Shown here: piece after piece, positions 1-6,132 of the stretch
Layout of the letters: the number at the start of each line of letters is the position of its first letter
Numbering within the stretch: position 1 is the first letter of the stretch
NCBI GenBank assembly: GCA_945787595.1
Contig: CALZJV010000821.1
Location: forward strand, 1-6,690
DNA length: 6,690 nucleotides
Direction: 5' to 3'
Source of the DNA: an uncultured Desulfobacterales bacterium
GTDB taxonomy: Bacteria; Desulfobacterota; Desulfobacteria; Desulfobacterales; JAFDCJ01
Notes under the pieces: generated by a model
The model's input: only the letters and a program-made list of their open reading frames with translations
Told to the model about the DNA's origin: nothing
Database searches by the model: none
Made by a program: the position numbers and the translations under genes

Positions 1-116
1 GGAAGCCGACGCATGACTCGGGGCCACGGCTGGTCGCTAACCATTACCATGCGGGGGACTTTCACCCCCTACTCTTTGCCGGCTTTTACCGGCGCTTTCT
101 ATCCCGTCTTGGATAA
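1..116. other. Hairpin-rich segment at the left edge, possibly structured RNA or mobile-element edge
   Basis: The segment is GC-rich compared with the AT-rich stretch after it. It holds two compact inverted repeats: GGGGG (53-57) with CCCCC (65-69) around a 7-base loop, and GCCGG (78-82) with CCGGC (89-93) around a 6-base loop. Read on the minus strand, the first gives a GGGGGTGAAAGTCCCCC hairpin, which resembles the domain I hairpins seen near the 5' ends of some bacterial group II introns; this is recall, not a match I could test. On the plus strand a frame runs open from base 3 to a TAA at 114-116, including ANHYHAGDF, and could be the tail of a gene cut by the window edge, though I do not recognise it. 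From 117 to 293 I see only AT-rich spacer and no clear terminator for the gene ending at 294. Confidence 0.25.
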
Positions 117-293
117 TCCCTTTATAGGTTTTGGTTTTTTCTCATTTTTTGAATTAAAGTGATGTTTAAAGCGCATATATGTCTTTGAAACAAATTCTTT
201 AGAGCCAATGACTCCGGAATCTGTAAAATAGCGCGTGCGGTACCTGAAGCGATCATTTCGGCTGAGTTCAAACTCCCGCTTGCGCTCCTTCCG

Positions 294-1181
294 TCATCCC
301 GAATGATTTACGATCACAATGCCTAAAGCCACCAGGATCATGCTGCCGATCAAACCCAAGGATATGCCCTCACCCAATAGGATGTTGCTGAAGATAACAC
401 CGATAATCGGTGTGACGAAATGAAACACCCCCAGGTGGCTGGCGACATAGCGTTGGTAGAGTTTTATCGATACGATAAAGCCGATACCGGCGATGATCAC
501 CCCCTGATAGAATATACCGGCTGCAATCTTTGTATTCCATTGGTAAACGAAATTGCCCTCGAAAATTAGACTGAAGAGAAAAAACATCGGGATACTCAGT
601 GCCGCCTGCCAGAGCAGCAATCTGCCGGGATGGATGCCCTGGGTCAGTCGTTTGATATAGACCAGTCGCAGTCCCAGAAGAAGTGCACTGCCCAGCATCA
701 GGAAATCTCCAAGCAGATACTGAAAATCCTTTAGCACGAAACTCTCTGTGAAAATAAACACCACGCCCAGAAACGAGAGTGTCATCCCCAGAATTTTGAG
801 CGGCTTCATTCGATCGCCGGAGAGCAGGATGTGCGCAAATATGCCGATGAAAAAAGGATGGGTAGAGATCAGAATGGTGGATCGCCCGGCCAGTGTATGA
901 TGAACCCCGACATTGAGAAGACTGATCTGGGCCGTGAAAAGAAATGCCAGCAGAACAAGGCTGCCTTTTTCGCCGGATTCCATCTTCAAGGAAACCCGGT
1001 CCATATAGACCCAGACCAGCACAATTAGAGAGCCTACAATGAAACGGATACCCGCCAACGCAAAGGGAGGGATTCCGTTTAAAGAAAACTTGATTGCGAT
1101 GTTGTTACCCCCCCAGAGCACAGCCATCAATGTCGCCAGGCAGGCGACCTGGAGCGTCAGACGTTCATTGCGTATATCCAC
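294..1181 (-). CDS. DMT superfamily transporter, EamA domain (RhaT/YdcZ-like exporter)
   Basis: A 295-residue polytopic inner-membrane protein, the usual length for 10-TM EamA transporters, which mostly export amino acids or other small metabolites. It opens with a hydrophobic helix carrying the family-typical WGGNNIAIKF (about residues 23-32). The two EamA repeats cover about residues 14-145 and 155-292. In the second half a GVIFSNILLGE segment (about 261-271) matches the family pattern of P-hhG-hhh-hhh-GE near the last helices. The start is GTG at 1179-1181; an in-frame TGA lies 12 bases upstream, so no longer start exists, and the Shine-Dalgarno is weak. A near-consensus promoter lies about 45 bases upstream, so the gene is probably transcribed alone. 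There is no link to the importer operon beyond shared orientation. The substrate is unknown. The frame is intact, unlike several of its neighbours. Confidence 0.9.
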   Translation of the reverse strand: MDIRNERLTLQVACLATLMAVLWGGNNIAIKFSLNGIPPFALAGIRFIVGSLIVLVWVYMDRVSLKMESGEKGSLVLLAFLFTAQISLLNVGVHHTLAGRSTILISTHPFFIGIFAHILLSGDRMKPLKILGMTLSFLGVVFIFTESFVLKDFQYLLGDFLMLGSALLLGLRLVYIKRLTQGIHPGRLLLWQAALSIPMFFLFSLIFEGNFVYQWNTKIAAGIFYQGVIIAGIGFIVSIKLYQRYVASHLGVFHFVTPIIGVIFSNILLGEGISLGLIGSMILVALGIVIVNHSG

Positions 1182-1232
1182 AGGCCAAGATCATCCAGTC
1201 GAAAATTCTGTGTCAGCGAAAAAATGTTACGG

Positions 1233-1261
1233 ATCATATAGACTGCTGTAGAGGTTGTCAA
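1233..1261 (-). promoter_or_regulatory. Sigma70-type promoter for the DMT transporter gene
   Basis: On the minus strand a perfect -35 box TTGACA (1256-1261) is followed by a 17-base spacer and a -10 box TATGAT (1233-1238), one base from consensus TATAAT. Transcription would begin near 1226, leaving a leader of about 45 bases before the GTG at 1181. The match, spacing and position make this the best-supported promoter in the window. It lies outside the palindromic repeat at 1372-1537. Confidence 0.75.
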
Positions 1262-1371
1262 GGTACATGAAAATGGGTTTTCGTCCAGGCAGGATTCACT
1301 GTAAATCGCTGAAGTGCCTGTCGTCACTGCGAGCGGTTTGTGGGGATATGCCTCGCAGAGCGAAGCCCGAA

Positions 1372-1537
1372 GCTAAGGGCTCACTCAAAAATAACTTCAC
1401 ATTTTATACGCCGATGCATCCCGCCTGGCGGCGTTGCGAAAGCTCGGAATATCTAAATATTCCTGCGTTTTCGCGCCTTGCCAGACAGGCGCCTCAACGC
1501 CTAAAATTGTGAACTTATTTATTCGTGAACCCTAAGC
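1372..1537. repeat. 166-bp imperfect palindrome (MITE- or REP-like intergenic element)
   Basis: The whole block is one inverted repeat. The left end GCTAAGGG (1372-1379) mirrors CCCTAAGC (1530-1537), and the centre is GGAATATCTAAATATTCC (1446-1463). Both pairs have the same symmetry point (coordinate sum 2909), so the two 83-base arms align without a gap at roughly 70% identity by eye. Matching blocks include GGG-TCAC, TTCACA and TGGC. The symmetry stops sharply just outside the ends, and I see no clear target-site duplication or internal coding sequence. The transcript from either strand would fold into a long hairpin. It sits between the 3' end of the importer operon and the promoter of the DMT gene, where it could act as a transcript terminator or stabiliser. 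Miniature transposable element and dispersed palindromic repeat are both possible. Confidence 0.75.
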
Positions 1538-1544
1538 AATCTAA

Positions 1545-1562
1545 GGTTATTACGTAATCACC
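1545..1562. promoter_or_regulatory. 18-bp dyad, possible operator
   Basis: GGTTATTACGTAATCACC is a dyad with one mismatched pair around a perfect core ATTACGTAAT (1549-1558). Dyads of this size are typical for dimeric repressors, but no gene starts immediately next to it and no regulator is encoded in the window. It may be chance in AT-rich spacer. The surrounding 1538-1636 shows nothing else I can name. Confidence 0.2.
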
Positions 1563-1636
1563 GAGAAAAGATAAGAAGTTGCTTTTCCAAGGCGGATAAA
1601 TCGAAAATGGATTCGGTACTAAAATTAGGATCTAAA

Positions 1637-1678
1637 CTATACGGTTACCTCAAGTGCGATATTATCCAGTTTTGGCAT
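1637..1678 (-). pseudogene. 13-codon 5' stub of a lost fifth operon gene
   Basis: An ATG at 1676-1678 opens a frame reading MPKLDNIALEVTV before a TAG at 1637-1639. It is preceded at ideal distance by a strong Shine-Dalgarno, AAAGGAG (1684-1690), and starts 10 bases after the TAA (1689-1691) that would have ended the undamaged ATPase gene. This is tight operon spacing. The stub is too short to identify, and I found no continuation in other frames. Some CUT1 operons carry a second ATPase gene here, whose N-terminus would look similar, but that is a guess. The sequence beyond the stop is unrelated spacer and then the palindromic repeat, which suggests that the rest of the gene was deleted. A genuine small peptide is the less likely alternative. 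Confidence 0.45.
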
Positions 1679-1683
1679 TTATT

Positions 1684-1690
1684 CTCCTTT
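1684..1690 (-). promoter_or_regulatory. Strong ribosome binding site before the gene stub
   Basis: On the minus strand AAAGGAG lies 5 bases before the ATG at 1678. It overlaps the TAA at 1689-1691, which is in the frame of the out-of-frame ATPase tail. This stop/Shine-Dalgarno overlap is typical of translationally coupled operon genes. It supports the view that both the original ATPase end and the next gene's start were here. Confidence 0.6.
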
Positions 1691-1730
1691 ATATGGTAAG
1701 GTTTTTTTCGGTTTCGATATCAAAAATATG
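1689..1730 (-). pseudogene. Out-of-frame C-terminal tail of the ATPase
   Basis: Reading one frame away from the ATPase gene, the bases around and after its stop give HIFDIETEKNLTI and then TAA (1689-1691). MalK/UgpC-class ATPases normally finish with a strand of the form h-H-h-F-D followed by a short acidic or polar tail, and this fits that ending closely. The ATPase frame itself ends with RLDLRTYF, the point where the family continues with about 15 more residues before HxFD. The pattern suggests an internal deletion, not a multiple of three, that removed the linking residues and shifted the frame. Confidence 0.6.
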
Positions 1731-2730
1731 TTCGTAAATCCAACCTTGCTTTTAGTATTTGATTTCCCAGTTTTAGATTCAATACTCTATCATATCCCAA
1801 TGGCTCTATTATATCGATCCTAACATTTTTCAGTGTTGTAAGCATTTCGCCCCCACTGCTATGTTGCTCATCCTGAAAAAAATCCGGCCGGATACCAAAT
1901 TTAACTCTTTGCCCATTCAACGGTATCGAATCCGTTACAACGTTATTATACAGGGGCAGCTTTTGATCTTCGAGATCAATAAATCCAGGGTACAATGTCG
2001 CATCCAGGATATTCATGGACGGCGATCCGATGAAGGTGGCCACAAAGATATTTTTCGGCTTAAGATAAAGCTCCATGGGCGAGGCCTCTTGTTCGATAAA
2101 CCCATCTTTCATTACCACGACCCGATCGCCGAGCGTCATGGCTTCTACCTGATCATGCGTCACGTAGATACTTGTGGTCTGATATTCTCTGTGGATTCGA
2201 CGGATTTCATAGCGCATTTGACTCCGTAATTTCGCATCGAGGTTGCTGAGCGGCTCATCATAAAGGAAAACATTTGCATCTCTAACAATTGCCCTGCCCA
2301 TGGCCACCCGCTGCCGCTGTCCGCCGGATAGCTGAGCAGGTTTTCGGTCGAGTAAGTCCTGCAGCTGAAGCATTTTTGAGGCCTTATCCAGTCTGGATTT
2401 GATGAGTTCTTTGGTCGCCTTTGCTCGCTTAAGACCGAAGATGATATTTTCCTGAACGTTTTTATGGGGATAGAGCGCATAGTTCTGAAACACCATGGCG
2501 ATGTTTCGATGCTGGGGCTCCAGTAAATTAACAATTTTATCATTAATATAGATATCGCCCTCAGAGATATCCTCGAGACCGGCAATTAGCCGGAGGGTTG
2601 TACTTTTTCCGCAACCAGATGGTCCCACCAGTACGACAAATTCGCTTTCTTTTATATCGAGGTTGATATCATGAAGCACTTTGGTTTTGCCGTACCATTT
2701 GTTGACATTAATAAACTTAACGCTTGCCAT
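1720..2730 (-). CDS. CUT1-family ABC importer ATPase (MalK/UgpC/MsmK-like), C-terminally truncated
   Basis: A 336-residue ATPase that should dimerise on the cytoplasmic face and power uptake through the two permeases upstream. Walker A is GPSGCGKST (36-44), the Q-loop Gln is in FQNYALYP (81-88), the ABC signature is LSGGQRQR (134-141), Walker B is VFLYDEP (154-160), the D-loop is LSNLDA (161-166) and the switch His is in VTHDQ (190-194). A TOBE-type regulatory domain follows from about 235, with FGIRP (278-282) and EPLGYD (309-314). The ATG at 2728-2730 is chosen over longer in-frame starts because it has a good Shine-Dalgarno and follows the permease stop by 2 bases; upstream residues would overlap the permease gene. 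All nucleotide-binding motifs are intact. The protein stops about 30 residues short of the family's usual end, and the missing tail is readable in another frame. Loss of the last TOBE strand may impair regulation or assembly rather than ATP hydrolysis. Confidence 0.88.
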   Translation of the reverse strand: MASVKFINVNKWYGKTKVLHDINLDIKESEFVVLVGPSGCGKSTTLRLIAGLEDISEGDIYINDKIVNLLEPQHRNIAMVFQNYALYPHKNVQENIIFGLKRAKATKELIKSRLDKASKMLQLQDLLDRKPAQLSGGQRQRVAMGRAIVRDANVFLYDEPLSNLDAKLRSQMRYEIRRIHREYQTTSIYVTHDQVEAMTLGDRVVVMKDGFIEQEASPMELYLKPKNIFVATFIGSPSMNILDATLYPGFIDLEDQKLPLYNNVVTDSIPLNGQRVKFGIRPDFFQDEQHSSGGEMLTTLKNVRIDIIEPLGYDRVLNLKLGNQILKARLDLRTYF

Positions 2731-2732
2731 AA

Positions 2733-3695
2733 CTATTCCTTTACGCCTCCTGTAGCCAGGCCTCCGCTTAGATTTCGCATGGCAAAAAGAAAACAGATGA
2801 CAACCGGGATAAGGGTCAGCATGGACGCAGCCATGATACGATCCCATATCGCATTTTTCGATACAAATAGCGACTGAAGTGCCAGGGGCAGGGTATGAAA
2901 ATTATGATACTGCTTAAGAAACACTGAGGCGAACAGAAACTCATTCCACGCAATAATAAAACAATACACAAAGACAGTGACCAGCATGGGAACCGAAAGC
3001 GGGATGATAATAATAAAAATTGACTGAATCCTCGAACATCCGTCGGTCGTTGCCGCCTCTTCTATGGAATAGGGTATGGTCCGAAAGTAGTTGCCGAGCA
3101 TGTACAGTGAAACCGGCAGTGTTTGTATGATGTATATCAACAGTAAGCTGCAAAGAGATCCCCAAACCGTTTTAGCCAATCCCAATCTCACGCTCATTTG
3201 ATATAACGGAACCATCAGCAATACCCCCCCGACCATATATACAAACAGTATACTGCGCTGAATAATCGTCCGGCCTCCAAAACGCAATCGACTGAGCGCA
3301 TAAGCGCCAAAAACCGCTAATGTGAGAGAAATACTTGCCGCAGATGCAGACAGCAGAAAAGTATTTAAGAAGAATCGCGGAAAGGGGAATACATCGCTGG
3401 TGGATCTGTATTTTGAAAGAATCTTTTCTCTCTGCTGTTTTGTGATCAGAGGATTGTCGAGCAGTTTTTTTACTGTTTTCGGTATCTGTGCTTCTGTTGA
3501 TTCGACGAATCCTAAAAGTTCCTTGTATGCATCCAAATTCAATCTTACCGGTATTAATGAAGGATTGCCCCAGTCAAACTGATGTTTCAAAGAAGTTGAA
3601 ATTATCTGGATGAAGGGAAACAAACAGAAGAACAACACCGTCAGGATTGCCAGTGTTAGTAAAATGTTTTGAAGTAAGCTGCGTTTACGATTCAT
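2733..3695 (-). CDS. CUT1 ABC importer permease, second subunit (MalG/UgpE-like)
   Basis: A 320-residue inner-membrane protein with six predicted helices (first about 10-33, then a cluster from about 108 to 308). The cytoplasmic EAA loop, which docks on the ATPase, is seen as EEAATTDGC with the downstream IPLSVP (about 212-236). The end, GGLATGGVKE, matches the GL-GAVK ending typical of MalG-like subunits, so the C-terminus is complete. It is longer than the usual 270-280 residues because about 40 extra polar residues (about 66-106, including PKTVKKLLDNPLITKQQRE) lie in the first periplasmic loop. The ATG at 3693-3695 has only a weak Shine-Dalgarno. The gap to the upstream permease is 48 bases with a hairpin, while the downstream ATPase gene begins 2 bases after this stop. 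It pairs with the other permease to form the channel. Confidence 0.92.
   Translation of the reverse strand: MNRKRSLLQNILLTLAILTVLFFCLFPFIQIISTSLKHQFDWGNPSLIPVRLNLDAYKELLGFVESTEAQIPKTVKKLLDNPLITKQQREKILSKYRSTSDVFPFPRFFLNTFLLSASAASISLTLAVFGAYALSRLRFGGRTIIQRSILFVYMVGGVLLMVPLYQMSVRLGLAKTVWGSLCSLLLIYIIQTLPVSLYMLGNYFRTIPYSIEEAATTDGCSRIQSIFIIIIPLSVPMLVTVFVYCFIIAWNEFLFASVFLKQYHNFHTLPLALQSLFVSKNAIWDRIMAASMLTLIPVVICFLFAMRNLSGGLATGGVKE
2737..2742 (-). promoter_or_regulatory. Ribosome binding site that fixes the ATPase start
   Basis: AAAGGA on the minus strand lies 6 bases before the ATG at 2728-2730 and within the last codons of the second permease gene. It decides between this ATG and a longer frame reaching 2847, whose first 39 codons would fully overlap the permease and carry no ATPase homology. 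The next residues, MASVKFINVNKWYG, form the normal N-terminus of the family. Confidence 0.75.
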
Positions 3696-3734
3696 TTGCT
3701 TAAACCAGTCAATATAATTTATTCAAAATCGAAA

Positions 3735-3755
3735 ACCTGGTCCTCAGGGCCAGGT
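3735..3755 (-). terminator. Hairpin plus U-rich run between the two permease genes (possible attenuator)
   Basis: The minus-strand transcript has ACCUGG pairing with CCAGGU, with a possible further CC/GG pair after one mismatch, and the tip is the UGA stop codon (3744-3746) of the first permease. It is followed by UUUUCGAUUUUG. This resembles a weak intrinsic terminator or an RNA-processing hairpin. Such hairpins within importer operons often lower expression of distal genes. The interrupted U-run and short stem make full termination unlikely. Confidence 0.35.
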
Positions 3756-4634
3756 CAGAGGTGATCGGCTCTGCCATAGATCAAATCTGTTCAAGGTTTC
3801 AGGTAGAAAAGAGAGCAGTATGAATTGCACAACGGATACCGATGCAGCAAAGCCCTGGTCGATAATTCCGGTAAATGCTGCGTAATAGGTAAAAATGGGT
3901 AAGGTTTGCACATTGGGAGCCAGCAAATATACATCTTCGAATTTGTTCAGGTTCCAGATTAATCTGAGAATGATTAAGGTTCCCAAAACAAAATACAGTT
4001 CCGGCAGGGTGACGTGAATAAACCTTCCGAAAGGCCCGTACCCGTCAATTGCCGCTGCCTCATACTGATCTTTGTTGATGGATTGCAGTTTTGATACGAT
4101 CAATAGATAAGAGATTGGAAAATGTTTCCAAATATCGAAGACGATCACGACCAACAAAGCCGTCTTGGGGTCCCCGATAAGGTTATGACGTTCGGCGGAA
4201 ATACCCAATACTTCTACTACAACGTGGTTGTAGATCCCATTTACCGGATCGAAAATAAACTGCCATCCAAAAACTACGGATATGACCGGGGCGAAATAGG
4301 GCAGCAGGATCAGCGTTCTGACCAAATTTCTAAGTGGAAACTCAAGATTCATCAGCAAGGCAACCAAAAGGGCAACCAGGGTTGTGCCAAAAACCGTGCC
4401 GACCAAATAGATAAACGTCGTTAAGACAGACCCGTAAAACGCCGTATCCTTAAGCAGTTTTTCATAATTTGCCAGGCCGATGAATATTTTTTCACCGGTT
4501 AGTTTTACATCGAAAAAGCTCAAATATATATTGTATAAAATCGGATAGATAATCAGGAGACCGATTACACCTAGGCAGGGCGCAATCAACCGCCATCCAA
4601 GGCTTGATTCTCTTTGTTCGGGAGTAAGTTCCAT
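3744..4634 (-). CDS. CUT1 ABC importer permease, first subunit (MalF/UgpA-like)
   Basis: A 296-residue inner-membrane permease of normal length for UgpA-type subunits. The first helix is about 15-40 (LIAPCLGVIGLLIIYPILY), followed by the conserved SFFD and GLANY region (about 40-57). The EAA loop is YEAAAIDGYGPFGRFIHVTLPE (about 191-212), and the FEDVYLLAPN segment (232-241) precedes the last helix. I chose the ATG at 4632-4634; a TTG three codons upstream (4641-4643) is also open, and an AGGA lies 12 bases before the ATG or 3 before the TTG. The C-terminus is unusual: the last helix is cut short at VVQFILLSFL by PETLNRFDLW and a polar tail. In the +1 frame the same bases give SLFYLKP and a stop, closer to the family ending, so a one-base indel is possible. 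It forms the channel with the second permease. Confidence 0.9.
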   Translation of the reverse strand: MELTPEQRESSLGWRLIAPCLGVIGLLIIYPILYNIYLSFFDVKLTGEKIFIGLANYEKLLKDTAFYGSVLTTFIYLVGTVFGTTLVALLVALLMNLEFPLRNLVRTLILLPYFAPVISVVFGWQFIFDPVNGIYNHVVVEVLGISAERHNLIGDPKTALLVVIVFDIWKHFPISYLLIVSKLQSINKDQYEAAAIDGYGPFGRFIHVTLPELYFVLGTLIILRLIWNLNKFEDVYLLAPNVQTLPIFTYYAAFTGIIDQGFAASVSVVQFILLSFLPETLNRFDLWQSRSPLTWP

Positions 4635-4723
4635 GGCTACCAAAATTCCTGCCTGAATTTTGCATGAAAATTAAAATGAATAACGTATCGAAACTAGACA
4701 CGGCAGTTCATCCGAAATCCAGA

Positions 4724-6040
4724 CTAATCATTGATAACGCTTCTCATCTGACCCTCGGCCCACTTTATTGCGTCGGCTGGTTTCATTCCTTCAATGGTCA
4801 CCGAATAAACCATTCTGGGGATGATTTGCTTGGCATAAATTTTTCCGGCCGCAGGAAAAGTTCTACCCTCTACGATTGTGAATGATCCAATATTGTCCAA
4901 GCCGGATATGATTTCTTCAAATTTTTTTCGGCCATACCGATTGAATACCCCTTTGGGGTCATTTAAATATTCAGATTTGCCGGCGATATCACGCAGCATC
5001 GGGTTCATACCCCCAGGGGCCATGTGTAAAAAGGTGATATAACTGGTCGGTTCGTACAGAAATTCAACGAGTTTGCGGGCAGCTTCGTTTTTATCCTTAG
5101 ATTTTTGGTTTACCAATCCCAAACCTACAATGGCGCCATAGGCTCCCGGTTCACTTTTTGTGATGGTTGCGATGACCCGAGTGTTGTCCACCAATTTCGG
5201 ATCAAACCTTGATTTACTCAATTGCGGGAAGTGGGCATCGGTCAGTGAGCCGGCGGCCACTTCAGCCAGTGCGAGGTCATCCATGATAAATGTGGAATAA
5301 AAAAACATCGCAAGCTTGCCCTGAATATAATAGTCGCGTGCACGCCAGGTTTGAGGTCCAGGCGGATTGTATTTTGCGAGCTCAGCATAAAACTTAAGCG
5401 CTTCGAGAGTTTGCCGGGAGTTAAAGATGAGTTCACCGGCAGAGTTAAATTCTCCAGCTCCATTGGAAAGGGCGACTTGTGTAAAACATTGCTCTGTATA
5501 AGCCTCCGGTTTCGTTCCCACAAGGATGCCATACTGATTCTGTTCGGGTTTGTAAAATGTTTTTGCCGCCTTGAGAATGTTTTCCCATGTGTCTGGAGGC
5601 TCTAAACCGGCTTTCTTGAACCAGTCTGCCCGATACCATATACCCTGTATCCAGCCGTGGTATGGCAGAGCGTAATAATTGCCGCCGCCAGAGGTTTCCA
5701 TCATTTTCAATGCCCCCTGGAAAAAGCGTTCTTTACCCACTTTGTTGACGAGCATACCAGCACCTTTCACATCCAGGATACCCTCCTCGCCGAATGCAAG
5801 CATCAATTCGGAGCTACCCTCGATCAACCCCGGCAAGGTGCCCGCCGCCGATGCAGCTGCCATCTGAGACGGCATATCATTTTCATCCACCGGGACCAGC
5901 TTTACGGTAATATCCGGGTTAAGCACCTGGAATGTATCCACTAAAAGTTGTATCGTTTTCATCCGATCAGATTGGGTTTCCGTTGTCCAAAATTCAGTCG
6001 TAGTAGCGGATACTTTCGTACAAACAAATAGCCAGGCCAC
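4724..6040 (-). CDS. Periplasmic solute-binding protein of a CUT1 ABC importer (family 1, MalE/UgpB-like)
   Basis: About 438 residues, the usual size for family 1 solute-binding proteins, which trap sugars, polyols or related solutes in the periplasm and deliver them to the permeases encoded next. After the signal region the mature start TTTEFWTTETQ is the typical first strand. The lobe-forming core YALPYHGWIQGIWYRADWF (about 123-141), followed by AGLEPPDTWE, is the family hallmark. The GTG at 6038-6040, with AGGA 9 bases upstream, is the only conventional start, but it leaves a signal peptide without a basic n-region. The frame is open for 17 more codons and reads RKRLRIGLTLVAWLFVC before the cleavage site near KVSA-TT, a classic Sec signal peptide. 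No ATG, GTG or TTG exists there; an ATA (6086-6088) sits where an ATG would fit. The start has therefore probably been lost or altered. The gene leads the operon. Its ligand is unknown. Confidence 0.85.
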   Translation of the reverse strand: MAWLFVCTKVSATTTEFWTTETQSDRMKTIQLLVDTFQVLNPDITVKLVPVDENDMPSQMAAASAAGTLPGLIEGSSELMLAFGEEGILDVKGAGMLVNKVGKERFFQGALKMMETSGGGNYYALPYHGWIQGIWYRADWFKKAGLEPPDTWENILKAAKTFYKPEQNQYGILVGTKPEAYTEQCFTQVALSNGAGEFNSAGELIFNSRQTLEALKFYAELAKYNPPGPQTWRARDYYIQGKLAMFFYSTFIMDDLALAEVAAGSLTDAHFPQLSKSRFDPKLVDNTRVIATITKSEPGAYGAIVGLGLVNQKSKDKNEAARKLVEFLYEPTSYITFLHMAPGGMNPMLRDIAGKSEYLNDPKGVFNRYGRKKFEEIISGLDNIGSFTIVEGRTFPAAGKIYAKQIIPRMVYSVTIEGMKPADAIKWAEGQMRSVIND

Positions 6041-6132
6041 TAAAGTCAGTCCTATTCTTAACCGTTTCCGTACCGCCAGTGATTTTATGCGTTAATAGAA
6101 TCACAAGTAATGTTCGTTGTTTTCTTGCTTCT

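Noticed and set aside
1255..1512. 85-codon plus-strand open frame
   Set aside because: It lies mostly inside the palindromic repeat, has no Shine-Dalgarno and no recognisable motif.
2160..2585. 141-codon minus-strand frame inside the ATPase gene
   Set aside because: It is a shifted frame of a gene whose own frame carries every ABC ATPase motif.
2730..2847. 39-codon N-terminal extension of the ATPase
   Set aside because: It overlaps the permease gene completely and has no family similarity; the internal ATG has a proper ribosome binding site.
4644..4723. Small gene between binding protein and first permease
   Set aside because: Only 80 bases, without a ribosome binding site plus frame combination; it is operon spacer.
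6041..6130. Sigma70 promoter just upstream of the binding-protein gene
   Set aside because: TTGTGA and AT-rich hexamers occur, but no pair has acceptable spacing and match.
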